From Symbiodinium natans (Eukaryota > Sar > Dinophyceae > Suessiales > Symbiodiniaceae), in assembly GCA_905221605.1 (NCBI GenBank), contig CAJNDS010001510.1, forward strand, positions 1-15,877: a DNA stretch of 15,877 bases. Reading direction: 5' to 3'. Below are positions 1 to 8,100 of the stretch, piece by piece. The first letter of the stretch is position 1. The number at the start of each line of letters is the position of its first letter. Under the pieces are notes generated by a model. It had not been told where the DNA came from, searched no databases, and saw only the letters and a program-made list of their open reading frames with translations. Both the position numbers and the translations under genes were made by a program.

Positions 1-299
1 CCCCCGAGCCCCCCGCCAGGACTCCTCGCCCTGGACCCCGCCAGCAATCCAGGTTTATAGAAATTGTATAGGGTTCGGGGGTCGGAAAAAAACCCCTTTA
101 AAATGGCCACTGCTCTGGTCACCTGGGTTCTTTTTGGAACCTGCCTTAATAGAAATTGTATAGGGTTCAGGTCCCAATAAGTTTTTTTTCACCGGGCGTC
201 CCTCCAAAGAGGACAGCCGAGAAGTTTTGTTTTTTGGAACTATGTTTTTAGTTTCGGAAGGGGGTCCCCAAGAAAATACAAATTGACGCCACCGTTTCC

Positions 300-351
300 G
301 GGGGGCGCTGCCCCCCGAGCCCCCCGCCAGGACTCCTCGCCCTGGACCCCG
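300..351. other. GC-rich double hairpin (copy 1)
   Basis: GGGGGGC at 300-306 pairs perfectly with GCCCCCC at 310-316 around a GCT loop. Shortly after, CCAGG pairs with CCTGG around a 9-base loop (about 327-345). Two adjacent GC hairpins resemble the double-hairpin elements known from organelle and algal genomes. The resemblance is inferred from structure only, and function is unknown. Confidence 0.6.
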
Positions 352-620
352 CCACACCCCGCAGGCAATCCATGTATATAGAAATTTTATTTTTGTACTT
401 TACCTTAGGGTTCGGGGGTCGGAAAAAAACCCCTTTAAAATGGCCACTGCTCTGGTCACCTGGGTTTCTTTTTTGGAACTTGCCTTAATAGAAATTGTAT
501 AGGGTTCAGGTCCCAATAAGTTTTGACCGAAAGTTTTGACCGAAAGTTTTGTTTTTTGGAACTATGTTTTAGTTTTGGAAGGGGGTCACCAAGAAAATAC
601 AAATCGACTCCACCGTTTCC

Positions 621-667
621 GGGGGGCGCTGCCCCCCGAGCCCCCCGCCAGGACTCCTCGCCCTGGA
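621..667. other. GC-rich double hairpin (copy 2)
   Basis: The same pair of inverted repeats as at 300-351 is repeated 321 bp downstream: GGGGGGC at 621-627 pairs with GCCCCCC at 631-637, followed by the CCAGG/CCTGG stem. It belongs to the second copy of the 311-321 bp duplication. Confidence 0.6.
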
Positions 668-697
668 CCCGCCAGCAATCGCCCCTGCTGGACCGCG

Positions 698-716
698 CCA
701 GGGGGACACCCCCTGG
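698..716. other. Perfect 8-bp hairpin beyond the duplication
   Basis: CCAGGGGG (698-705) and CCCCCTGG (709-716) form a perfect stem with an ACA loop. It lies just after the point where the third copy of the duplicated unit breaks off. No role is evident. Confidence 0.55.
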
Positions 717-719
717 TAC

Positions 720-2010
720 CCCCGAAATTCAAGCACGAATAAGTAGATTTGGGGGGGTTTGGCTTTGCCGTTTGGGGGGCCCGAGTCTTTCATGGGACAA
801 CGCAAAAGTGAAGGCCTTAGAGGTTTCAGTAAATTGAGCATGTGGCCTCCCAAGCGTTTTGGGTCAATATATTGAGACTTTGGATCCAATTGTTGTGCTT
901 TTGTTTGGGGGGGCGGTGGGGTGGTCCGAACTTTTGTTGGGCATTTCTGTGCTTTCTGGGACCTACCGGGATTCTCGGACTTTCTTGGGGGCTTCTGCCC
1001 AGAGCCATTTGGGCTTCCTGGGGTTTCGGGGCTTTGGAGTCTCCGAGACTTAATTTGCAGCTTAAATTTGGGGTTTGGTGCTTTTGGACGCAGATGCCGC
1101 TTGCATCCGCAATTTGGGTTTCACGAGCTGCATTTGCATCCTAACGCGCGGCCTCCTGGCGCCGCATTTGGAACTTATTTTGAAGCTTCCCAGACTCCCG
1201 GCCTGCTTTGGGGCTTAATTTGGGGTTCAATTTTGCGGCAATTTGAAGCCTGATTTGGGGCCTCCTATGCTGAGTTTGGAGCTAGGCTTACTTTGGGGCT
1301 TGCTTAATGTGGGGCCTGGGTGGGCCTAATTTGGGGCCCTGCAGGGCTAGTTCGGGGCCTGCCTCTCGCAATTTGATTCGGGGCCTCCCGGACCTGATTT
1401 CGGCTTTCCCTCAACTTGGGTTTTTCTTGGCTTCCCGGTGGCTTAATTTGAAGGCCAGACTTGAGGCCAGGCCCTAACTTGGCCTTTGCAGGGCTTAATT
1501 TGGGATTTTGCGGGGCTTAATTTGGGTTTTTGTGGGACATAATTCGGGGTCTCGAGGCTTAATTTGGGCCTTTCGGGGCTTAATTTTGAAAAATTTATTT
1601 TGGGTTGCTTGATTTGGCCTAAACTGGGACCGGCCTAATTTGGTGTCTGTCGGGGCTTGATTTGGGGCTGCCAGCCTTTTCGGGCCTCCCGGGGGCTTTT
1701 TTTCGGAGGTCTCCCAGGGCCTAATTTGGCCTTTTGGGCCATTTTGCGGCCTCCCGGTGCCTATTTTGAGCCCTGGGTGTATTTTAGGGCCTTTCGGTGC
1801 ATAGTTTAAGGTCTTCCGGGGCCTATTTTGGGGCCTTCTGAGGCTTATTTTGGTGCCTTCCATTCCTATTTTGGGAACTCCTGGAGCCTGAACTGGCGCC
1901 TCCCGGGACATATTTTGGGACCTTATTTTTGTGCCTCCCAGTGCCTCCAGTGCCTATTTGGGGGCTCCCGCCGCCTCCTGGGCTTTGGGGTTTCTTGGGG
2001 CCTTTTGCGG
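720..2010. repeat. G/T-rich degenerate tandem repeat region
   Basis: This stretch has no supported gene. From about 1040 to 1990 the plus strand consists of loosely repeated phrases such as GGGGCTTAATTTGGG and GGGGCCTCCCGG at irregular 20-35 bp spacing, an old and eroded tandem repeat. The plus strand is strongly enriched in G and T. Open frames on the minus strand here translate to monotonous K/P/R-rich strings, as expected from a repeat and not from a protein domain. Positions 720-1040 are similarly G-rich but without clear periodicity. Confidence 0.65.
829..861 (+). repeat. Dispersed ~65-bp repeat, diverged partial copy
   Basis: The phrase GTAAATTGAGCATGTGGCCT followed by CCCAAGCGTTTTGGG resembles the copy at 3515-3585 (AAATTGAATATTTTGCCTCC, then CAGTGCGTTTTGG). 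It appears to be a truncated and diverged member of the same dispersed family. Confidence 0.45.
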
Positions 2011-2013
2011 GGG

Positions 2014-2083
2014 TTAAATGAATTGAATATTCGGCTTGCCAAAAGCGATTCACACTAATTTACTTCAACTCGGCTTGTCAGCT
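2014..2083 (+). repeat. Dispersed ~65-bp repeat, copy 2
   Basis: It contains ATTGAATATTCGGCTTGCC and TTTACTTCAACTCGGCTTGT. It is nearly identical over most of its length to the copy at 2141-2212, about 135 bp downstream in the same orientation. Confidence 0.75.
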
Positions 2084-2140
2084 GTGGGGATCTGGGAGGG
2101 ATCTGGGGGGTGTCTAAGGGTCTGCGGGAGTTTTGAATTG

Positions 2141-2212
2141 AAGTGAATTGATGTGGATTGAATATTCGGCTTGCCAAAAGCAGTTTAATTTACTTAAACT
2201 CGGCTGGTCAGC
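2141..2212 (+). repeat. Dispersed ~65-bp repeat, copy 3
   Basis: It contains ATTGAATATTCGGCTTGCC and TTTACTTAAACTCGGCTGGT and ends directly at the first unit of the 20-bp satellite. Its position forms the left boundary of that array. Confidence 0.75.
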
Positions 2213-2217
2213 AAACT

Positions 2218-3353
2218 TAGCTCCCGGAGAAAAAGAATTAGCTCCCAGAGCTCAAAATTAGCTCCCGGAGCTGAAAATAAGCTGCCGGAGCTCAAAATTA
2301 ATTTTCGGAGATCAAAATTAGGTTCCGGAGCTCAAAATTAGCTCTCGGAGCGCAAAATTAGCTCCCGGAGCTCAAAATTAGCTCCCGAGGCTCAAAATTA
2401 GCTCCCAGAGCTCAAAATTAGCTCCCAGAGCTCAAAATTAGCTCCCGGAATTCAAAATTAGCTCCCGGAGCTCAAAATTAACTCCCGGAATTCAAAATTA
2501 GCTCCCGGACCTCAAAATTAGCTCCCGGAATTCAAAGCCAGCTCCCGGAGCTCAAAATAAGCTCCCCAAGATTCAAATTAGCTCCCGGAGCTCAAAATTA
2601 ACTCCCAGAGCTCAAAATTAGCTCCCAAAGCTCAAAATTAGCTCCCAGGGCTCAAAACCGGAGCTCAAAATTAGCTCCCAGAGCTCAAAATTAGCTCCAG
2701 CTCAAAATTAGCTCCCGGAGCTCAAAATAGCTTCCAAAGCTCAAATTAGCTCCCGGAGCTAAAAATTATCTCAATTAGCTCCCGGAGCTCAAAATAGCGC
2801 CGAAAGCTCAAAAAATTACCTCCCAGAGCTCAAAATTAGCTCCGAAAGCCCAAAATTGGCTCCCAGAGCTCAAAATTAGCTCCCGGAGCTCAAAATGAGC
2901 TCCCGGAGCTGAAAATGAGCTGCCAAAGCTCAAACTTAGCTCCAGAGCACAAAATTAAATCGCAGAGCTCGTTGTTAATTCGCAAAGCTCAAAATTAGCT
3001 CCCAGGGCTCAATACCGGAGCTCAAAATTAGCTCCCAGAGCTCAAAACTAGCTCCAGCTCAAAATTAGCTCCCGGATCTCAAATATTAGCTCCCAAAGCT
3101 CAAAATTAGCTCCAAAGCTCAACAAAAAAACTCCCGGAGCTCAAAATTAGCTTCAAAATTAGCTCCCGGAGCTCAAAATTAGCTCCCGGAGCTCAAAAAT
3201 TAGCTCCCGGAGCTCAAAATTAGCTCCGGAGCTCAAAATTAGCTCCCGGAGCTCAAACTTAGCTCCCGAAGCTCAAAATTAAATTTCAAGGCTCAAAATT
3301 AGCTGCCGACAGCTCAAAATTAGCTCCCGGATTTCAAAATTAGCTCCAAAGCT
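2218..3353. repeat. 20-bp satellite array (about 56 units)
   Basis: The consensus unit is AGCTCCCGGAGCTCAAAATT. AGCTCC and GGAGCT are inverted repeats around a single C, so every unit carries a near-palindrome with an embedded SacI-type GAGCTC. Units vary by point changes (for example CCCAGAG, CCCAAAG, GAATTC) and by short deletions. A larger internal duplication is visible: the variant run that starts GCTCCCAGGGCTCAAAACC at 2641 reappears, slightly changed, at 2998, a shift of 357 bp or about 18 units. This indicates growth by unequal exchange or segmental duplication. Confidence 0.95.
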
Positions 3354-3512
3354 GGGGGGGATGGGGGAGGAGGGGGAGGAGGGGGAGGGGGGGGCGGGGT
3401 GGGGGGGAGCGGGGCGGGGGTGGGCGGAGGGAGGAGGGGGCGGGAGGGTGTGGGGAAGGGCGGTGCCGAAAGGGGCGGGAGGGGGTTTTGAGGGGGAGGT
3501 CAGGGGAGGCAG
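3353..3512 (+). repeat. G-rich low-complexity tract (G-quadruplex potential)
   Basis: The plus strand consists of many closely spaced runs of three to eight G separated by A, T or C, interrupted only briefly. Runs of this density satisfy the usual G3+N1-7 quadruplex pattern many times over. It directly abuts the end of the 20-bp array. The minus-strand open frame across it encodes only P/R/L-rich low-complexity sequence. Confidence 0.8.
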
Positions 3513-3514
3513 GT

Positions 3515-3585
3515 TTAAGTAAATTGAATATTTTGCCTCCCAGTGCGTTTTGGAGTAGTTTACTCAAATTCTGCTTGTCTGCTGT
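3515..3585 (+). repeat. Dispersed ~65-bp repeat, copy 4 (diverged)
   Basis: It contains AAATTGAATATTTTGCCTCC and TTTACTCAAATTCTGCTTGT, which align with the copies at 2014 and 2141. With those copies it brackets the 20-bp satellite and G-rich tract. Confidence 0.6.
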
Positions 3586-3649
3586 TTAGACAAATATCGT
3601 GGGACATTCAGAATTATACCACATACAATTTCTATTTATTTTGTCTTGA

Positions 3650-3750
3650 GGGTTTAGGGTTTAGGGTTTAGGGTTTAGGGTTTAGGGTTTAGGGTTTAGG
3701 GTTTAGGGTTTAGGGTTTAGGGTTTAGGGTTTAGGGTTTAGGGTTTAGGG
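3650..3750 (+). repeat. Interstitial telomeric block, 14 x TTTAGGG
   Basis: After a leading GGG at 3650-3652 there are 14 uninterrupted TTTAGGG units ending at 3750, then TTTATAGAAATTG. TTTAGGG is the telomeric repeat of many plants, algae and dinoflagellates. Non-telomeric sequence continues on both sides, so this is internal. It is flanked by an inverted 12-mer: ATACAATTTCTA at 3625-3636 and TAGAAATTGTAT at 3754-3765. Perfect homogeneity implies recent insertion, recent repair-mediated addition or a recent chromosome-end fusion. Confidence 0.95.
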
Positions 3751-3771
3751 TTTATAGAAATTGTATAGGGT

Positions 3772-3950
3772 TTGTGTCCGGAGTTTTGGGGGGTTTTGTC
3801 GGGTTTTGGGGGGTTTTGTCGGGTTTTGGGGGGGTTTGGGGGGTTTTGCCGGGTTTTGTTTTTTGCCTTTCAATGTTTTACATTTTTGTTGGTTGGGCTT
3901 GGGGGGGCTGGGGGGGATGGGGGGCTGGGGTGGGGGGGCTTGCGCCAGAA
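3772..3950 (+). repeat. TTTTGGGG-like G/T tract
   Basis: The plus strand reads as repeats of GGGTTTTGTC and GGGTTTTGGGG, then TTGGGGGGGCTGGGG-type runs to about 3940. It follows the telomeric block after 20 bp. Strand-asymmetric G/T runs of this type can form quadruplexes. No coding signal is seen. Confidence 0.65.
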
Positions 3951-4320
3951 TTCAAATTTTGAAGGTCTGTATCGGCCCAAAACCTCAAGAATTAAAATTT
4001 TGAAAGCCTGGGAATCTTTGGATATGGATCCCAAAACTCTAGATTTCAAATTTGGAAGATCTGGGGATTTCTGGATAATTGATCAAAATCTCCTGCAGTC
4101 CTCCAGGATTCAAATTTAGAAGGCCTGGGGATCTTTTGATATCGATTCAAAACCTCTGGAATTTTCGGAATTCAAATTTTGAAGGATTTGATAAATACTG
4201 GATATCTGAATAAGTCCTCCAAAAATCTTTAGAATTCAAATTTGGAAGATCTGGGGACTTCTGGATAATTGATCAAAACCTCCAGAATTAAAATCTTGAA
4301 GATCTGGGAGTTCTTTTTGA
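3945..4320. repeat. Degenerate repeat with near-palindromic TTCAAATTTTGAA core
   Basis: About seven copies of a phrase like AGAATTCAAATTTTGAAG begin near 3949, 3988, 4041, 4108, 4168, 4231 and 4286. Many are followed by ATCTGGGGA and then GGATAATTGATCAAAACC. Spacing is 40-67 bp. The copies at 4041 and 4231 are the most alike, including a shared CTGGATAATTGATCAAAA. No gene is supported. Confidence 0.7.
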
Positions 4321-4916
4321 GGGTATTCATTATAATTCTCCTGATGTCCCGAATCTTTGTTGACCCTTGTCTGTGGGTGTTAGCCTCGAAGTTTCGATAT
4401 ATTATTACAATTGATATGGTTCCACGAATATTTGAATTACATATCTTGTAATTTGAATAATTTTTTGGATTGCAATTCTTTAGAATGATAATGGTTCATT
4501 TCACCCCCTCGAAATTTCAGAGAATATAGAGGAATTTCAATTAATATTGGTATTGTTTTTGCAAATTCGGATTTCAGTTCTATGAAATCGGATATTGTGT
4601 CCGGACTATTTGGGGTGGAAGGGGCAATATTTTCGGTCCCACGATCTCTTGAGCCTTCTCGGGGAGGAAAAGAATTTGATTTGTTGCTGGAGGTGTCTCT
4701 TCGGCAACATTTGATATAACAATTCGTTAAAACCTTTCTGAACTCCGTGGAAGAGACGGACCTGATGCTTGAAGGTCTGGTGGTCTTCTGTCCATGTCTG
4801 CAGTTCTGGGCCAGGAGAAGTTGAGCATGTTGGTTCTTGACAGCCAATGCTTGTACTTCTTGTCTTTCGTCTTGTCATGGTGATATTGATTTGATTGTTT
4901 CGACACCTCGTCTCGC
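4320..4916. other. AT-rich region with no supported gene
   Basis: Composition is clearly more AT-rich than the flanking coding block. Minus-strand open frames of 136 and 144 codons overlap here in different phases; their translations are compositionally ordinary but show no recognisable domain or motif. I see no RNA gene or tandem repeat. It lies downstream of the Helitron-type gene and might contain that element's 3' end, but no hairpin followed by CTRR could be recognised. Confidence 0.5.
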
Positions 4917-4931
4917 TTTTTTTTTTTTTTT
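4917..4931 (-). other. Poly(A)15 run downstream of the helicase gene
   Basis: Fifteen T on the plus strand (A15 on the minus strand) lie about 267 bp beyond the stop codon of the 1566-residue gene. They are in the sense orientation of that gene and sit where GC-rich sequence gives way to AT-rich sequence. It could be a genomic copy of an mRNA tail or a chance homopolymer. No AATAAA is needed in dinoflagellates, so its absence is uninformative. Confidence 0.5.
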
Positions 4932-5197
4932 CTGAAAGAAAACCATGTCTTTTGTTTGGGGTAACTCTAATCTTGAGCCCGCAGAGAAGAGCGGCGCAGT
5001 TGTTGCTCAGGTTTGCTGGGGCGCCAGTCGTGCCACACATCCATCCATCACATGAGCATGAGCTGGCGCCTTGGTTTCTGCCTTGCCTTGTGCGATCTCG
5101 CGTGAGAACGCTGGTCTGTGGGGGGGTGCAACGTTGGCGTGGAGCACCAGAGGTGTCCTCGCGGCATCACAACATTGTTAGGAGATGGCAGCCGCGG

Positions 5198-8100
5198 CTA
5201 GACCTCTCGGATGCAGTAGGTCGCGGGATGTCGAGCTAGCTCCGCCAAGAAGACGGCTTCCGGTATCTGCTCTGCTCTGCGGGTACGAGCCAGGGAGTCC
5301 AACCTGAAGATCTTCTCATGGAAATATCGATATGCCACCCAGTGTGCGTTGTCCCGGTTCTGCACCGCCCCGGCAGCTGCTTCCAGATCGTGCTTGCTCA
5401 CGACGGGGTGAAGGTCCATTTGCCACCTCACACGACCAAAAGCAGCCATGGCTTTGGTTTGCAGTACCTGCGCAAGCACTTCCGAGGAGTAGAAGCCACC
5501 TGGCGCCGCGTGGTCCTCTGCAGCTTCACCTCGTTCCACCCCACCTTCTTCTAGGACAACCTGCACGGCGTTGTCCATGTCCGCTTCAGTGAAGAAGGCT
5601 GCCCCCAAGGCCATGTTCAGGGCGTGCATGCCGCAGAGAGCTTGCTCTTGCGCCTCAAAATACAGGCCTGCAGGTGTGTCTTGATCGGGTCGGCTGCCTG
5701 TCCGTTGCATCTTGGCCAAAGACCCGGCCGCGCAAGAGCTTTCTGCAGCCCGTTTGCCTAGGCCCATGAAGACGAACTTTGCTTTGCATTTTGCTTTGGC
5801 CTTTGCTTTGCTTTTGGCGTTCGTCTTGGCTGGTGGCTTGGCCGGGCACTTGCGCTTATGAGCCTTGATGGCAGCTTTGGTGTTGGGAGCCTCCGTGCCG
5901 CATAGTGCACAACACCAGGGCCGCTCGATGCGCTCGCCGTGGTCTGGCTTGAGACGGTTCCAGTCGGGCGTCCCCATCTCAGCTAGTCGTCTTTCATAGA
6001 ACTCCTTGTTCTGCTCCGGCTTGAACAACGCCTTCCAGAGATCCGGGCCGTCCCGGTCGGCTTGCTGCGCCTTCAGCTTGGTCAGAGCCCACTCTGCGTT
6101 GGCGTTGAACCGCAAAGCCTTGGGGTTGAAGAGCTCCAAGCTGCAGAGTGCCTGTTCGGGGCAGCGGCTCAGGGCGACGTAGGCTTGACCTTCTGCGAAG
6201 ATGGTGTGATCGAGGCGGGTATGCGCTCCGTCCTTACAGGTAGCTGCCTGGCTCTTGTGGATCGAGATGGCTTTGGCGAGAACGAGCGGGAATTGATGCC
6301 TCGATGCCTTGCTGCCGTCTCTGTCAAGGTACGTGGCCGAGCGCCTCGAGATTGCCACACAGGAAGTTTCGTGCTCTGCTCGCCAAGTGGCCCCAGCATT
6401 CTTCTCGAAAGAAACCCAGATCCTCTCGACTTCCCCGCCGGCTTTCTCGGTGTCAATGTGCTCCACCGTGCCACAGGCGCCATTGACCAAGCCATCTCGC
6501 ACGTCGATGTTGTATCTGAGCATGACACGGAGCCCAATGGCCACCTGCAGCAGGCCTACCAAGCCACCCGTGTTCTCCGGCTCGGCCCAGACGGCATCTG
6601 GAGACAGCGGCGCACCGGTCTTGACGTTGGTGTCGACAGGCGGGCAATCGTGTAGCTGTTTTCCTGTGTTCAAGACGTGCTCTTCCTTGTAGCGGCGGTT
6701 GCTTTCGGCGACTGCTTGGCGAGTGGCGTATAGGTTCACGGCTTTCGGGGCGGGCCGCTTCTTGCTGCCTTTCTTGATCACCATATTCCGCAGCACCTCA
6801 ATGTCGGCGTCGGTCTGCTGTCCCACCCGAACGCGTGCCAGCAGAGCGGCCCAGGCTGGGTCGCGTGCGGCCCGCTGGTTTCCTTCTAACTCGCAGAGCT
6901 GGAAGAGCAGCCAAAGCCGGCTGGCGAAGGCCGGCAGCCCGCTTGGTGGAGGCAACTGATACAGGTCCCCGGCAAAGATGACGTGCAGTCCTCCGAAGGG
7001 CAGGGTTTGCAGATCTCTGGCAAGACGGAGATGCTGATCCAGACGCTCCAACATCCAGGAGGGGATGAAGCTCATCTCGTCAACGAACAGAACGCTGACC
7101 TTCGACCAGATGTCTCTGAGAGTGGCTAACTTCTGGCGGTCCGGCAGCGGCATGTCGCAGGCCTTGCCGTGGCTTTGGTTCACTACGGGGAGCAAGCAAC
7201 ATTGATGGAGAGTGACACCGTTGATGTTGAATGCTGCCACACCCGTGGGCGCCGCTATGATGCATCCTTTCTTGCTTTGCCGCAGGACGTGAGCTGCTGC
7301 GCGTACCACCACGGACTTGCCGCTGCCGCCGGGCCCGTGGAGGAGCATGTGCAGACGCTGAGTATTCTGCGTGTCCTTGGTGTTCGGCTGCCTCAGAACT
7401 GACTGGACGATGTGCTCCATGGCTTGGCACTGGCGCGTGGTCTCCGGGCAGGGGTTCTCAACCGTCAACATCTCGAATGATTCTTCGCCTTCCTCGACCG
7501 GCGCAAAGGCATTGAGGGCAGCTCCGGTGGGCACAGAGTCCGGGGCCAGGAAGTCGATGTCTCCTCCATACCGCTCCTTCAGTGCCTCCAATATTTGCAA
7601 GGAATCCTTGTAGTTCTCCTCGGCAACCTTGCTGTTGGCCCAGCCGTCCCGCAGGTTTGCCGGATGCATCTTGGCCTTCATGTACATCGTCGCTTGTACG
7701 GCCTGCAGCTTGCGGGCGGCGTCGACGGTCCCATCTAGCTGAGGGAAGCATCTCGACCGAAGGAAGTCTGGGTGGCCGCGCACGTCTCGGGCGATGCGCT
7801 GGAACGCTGCTGCATGGCTTCCTGCATCCTGCTCCAACAGCCAATCTCCAGGTTCCTTCCACACCAGGTGCAGCAGCAACTTGGAGTAGTAGAAAGCTTC
7901 GGCCTCCTCGTCCGGATTGAAGTTCTGGTAGCCGACGATTGCAGGGCGCCTGCGAGGCTGTGGTTCTTGCACGCCGATGTACTTGAAAGCCGCGCAAAAG
8001 TCCAGGAAGGTGACTTCACTAAACCGACAGGAAACCGGCTCCCTGCCTTCCACTGGCAAGGTCGTCTCATGTTCACCGAAGGTGGTTTGCATTTCCCGGT

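Larger units (their letters stand above)
1..690. repeat. Tandem duplication, period 311-321 bp, two full copies and a partial third
   Basis: The GC-rich block CCCCCCGAGCCCCCCGCCAG recurs at about 1, 311 and 632. Each of the first two copies continues through a TATAGAAATT motif, a stretch around AAAATGGCCACTGCTCTGG, a second TAGAAATTGTATAGGG motif and CCGTTTCCGGGGGGCGCTG before the next copy starts. Copy 2 differs by small indels, a short internal duplication of GTTTTGACCGAAA near 522-548, and loss of a segment seen in copy 1 at about 186-225. The third copy breaks off after about 60 bp into unrelated sequence. No coding capacity is convincing in any frame; the short open frames here are proline/glycine-rich by-products of composition. 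Confidence 0.85.

Noticed and set aside
1495-1911. A 138-codon minus-strand frame with a K/P-rich repeated translation
   Set aside because: It follows directly from the degenerate GGGGCTTAATTTGGG repeat. There is no motif or domain and no sign of codon constraint.
3650-3750. Telomeric repeats considered as a true chromosome end
   Set aside because: Non-telomeric sequence continues for kilobases on both sides, so the block is interstitial.
4437-5040. Two overlapping minus-strand frames of 136 and 144 codons downstream of the helicase gene
   Set aside because: They overlap in different phases, one runs through the poly(A) tract, and neither has a recognisable motif. Chance open frames are more likely.
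4932-5197. Helitron 3' terminus (short hairpin followed by CTRR) sought downstream of the helicase gene
   Set aside because: Only weak 4-bp stems such as CACC/GGTG near 5144-5154 and TCTC/GAGA near 5095-5106 were seen, with no CTRR at the proper distance. No end is assigned.
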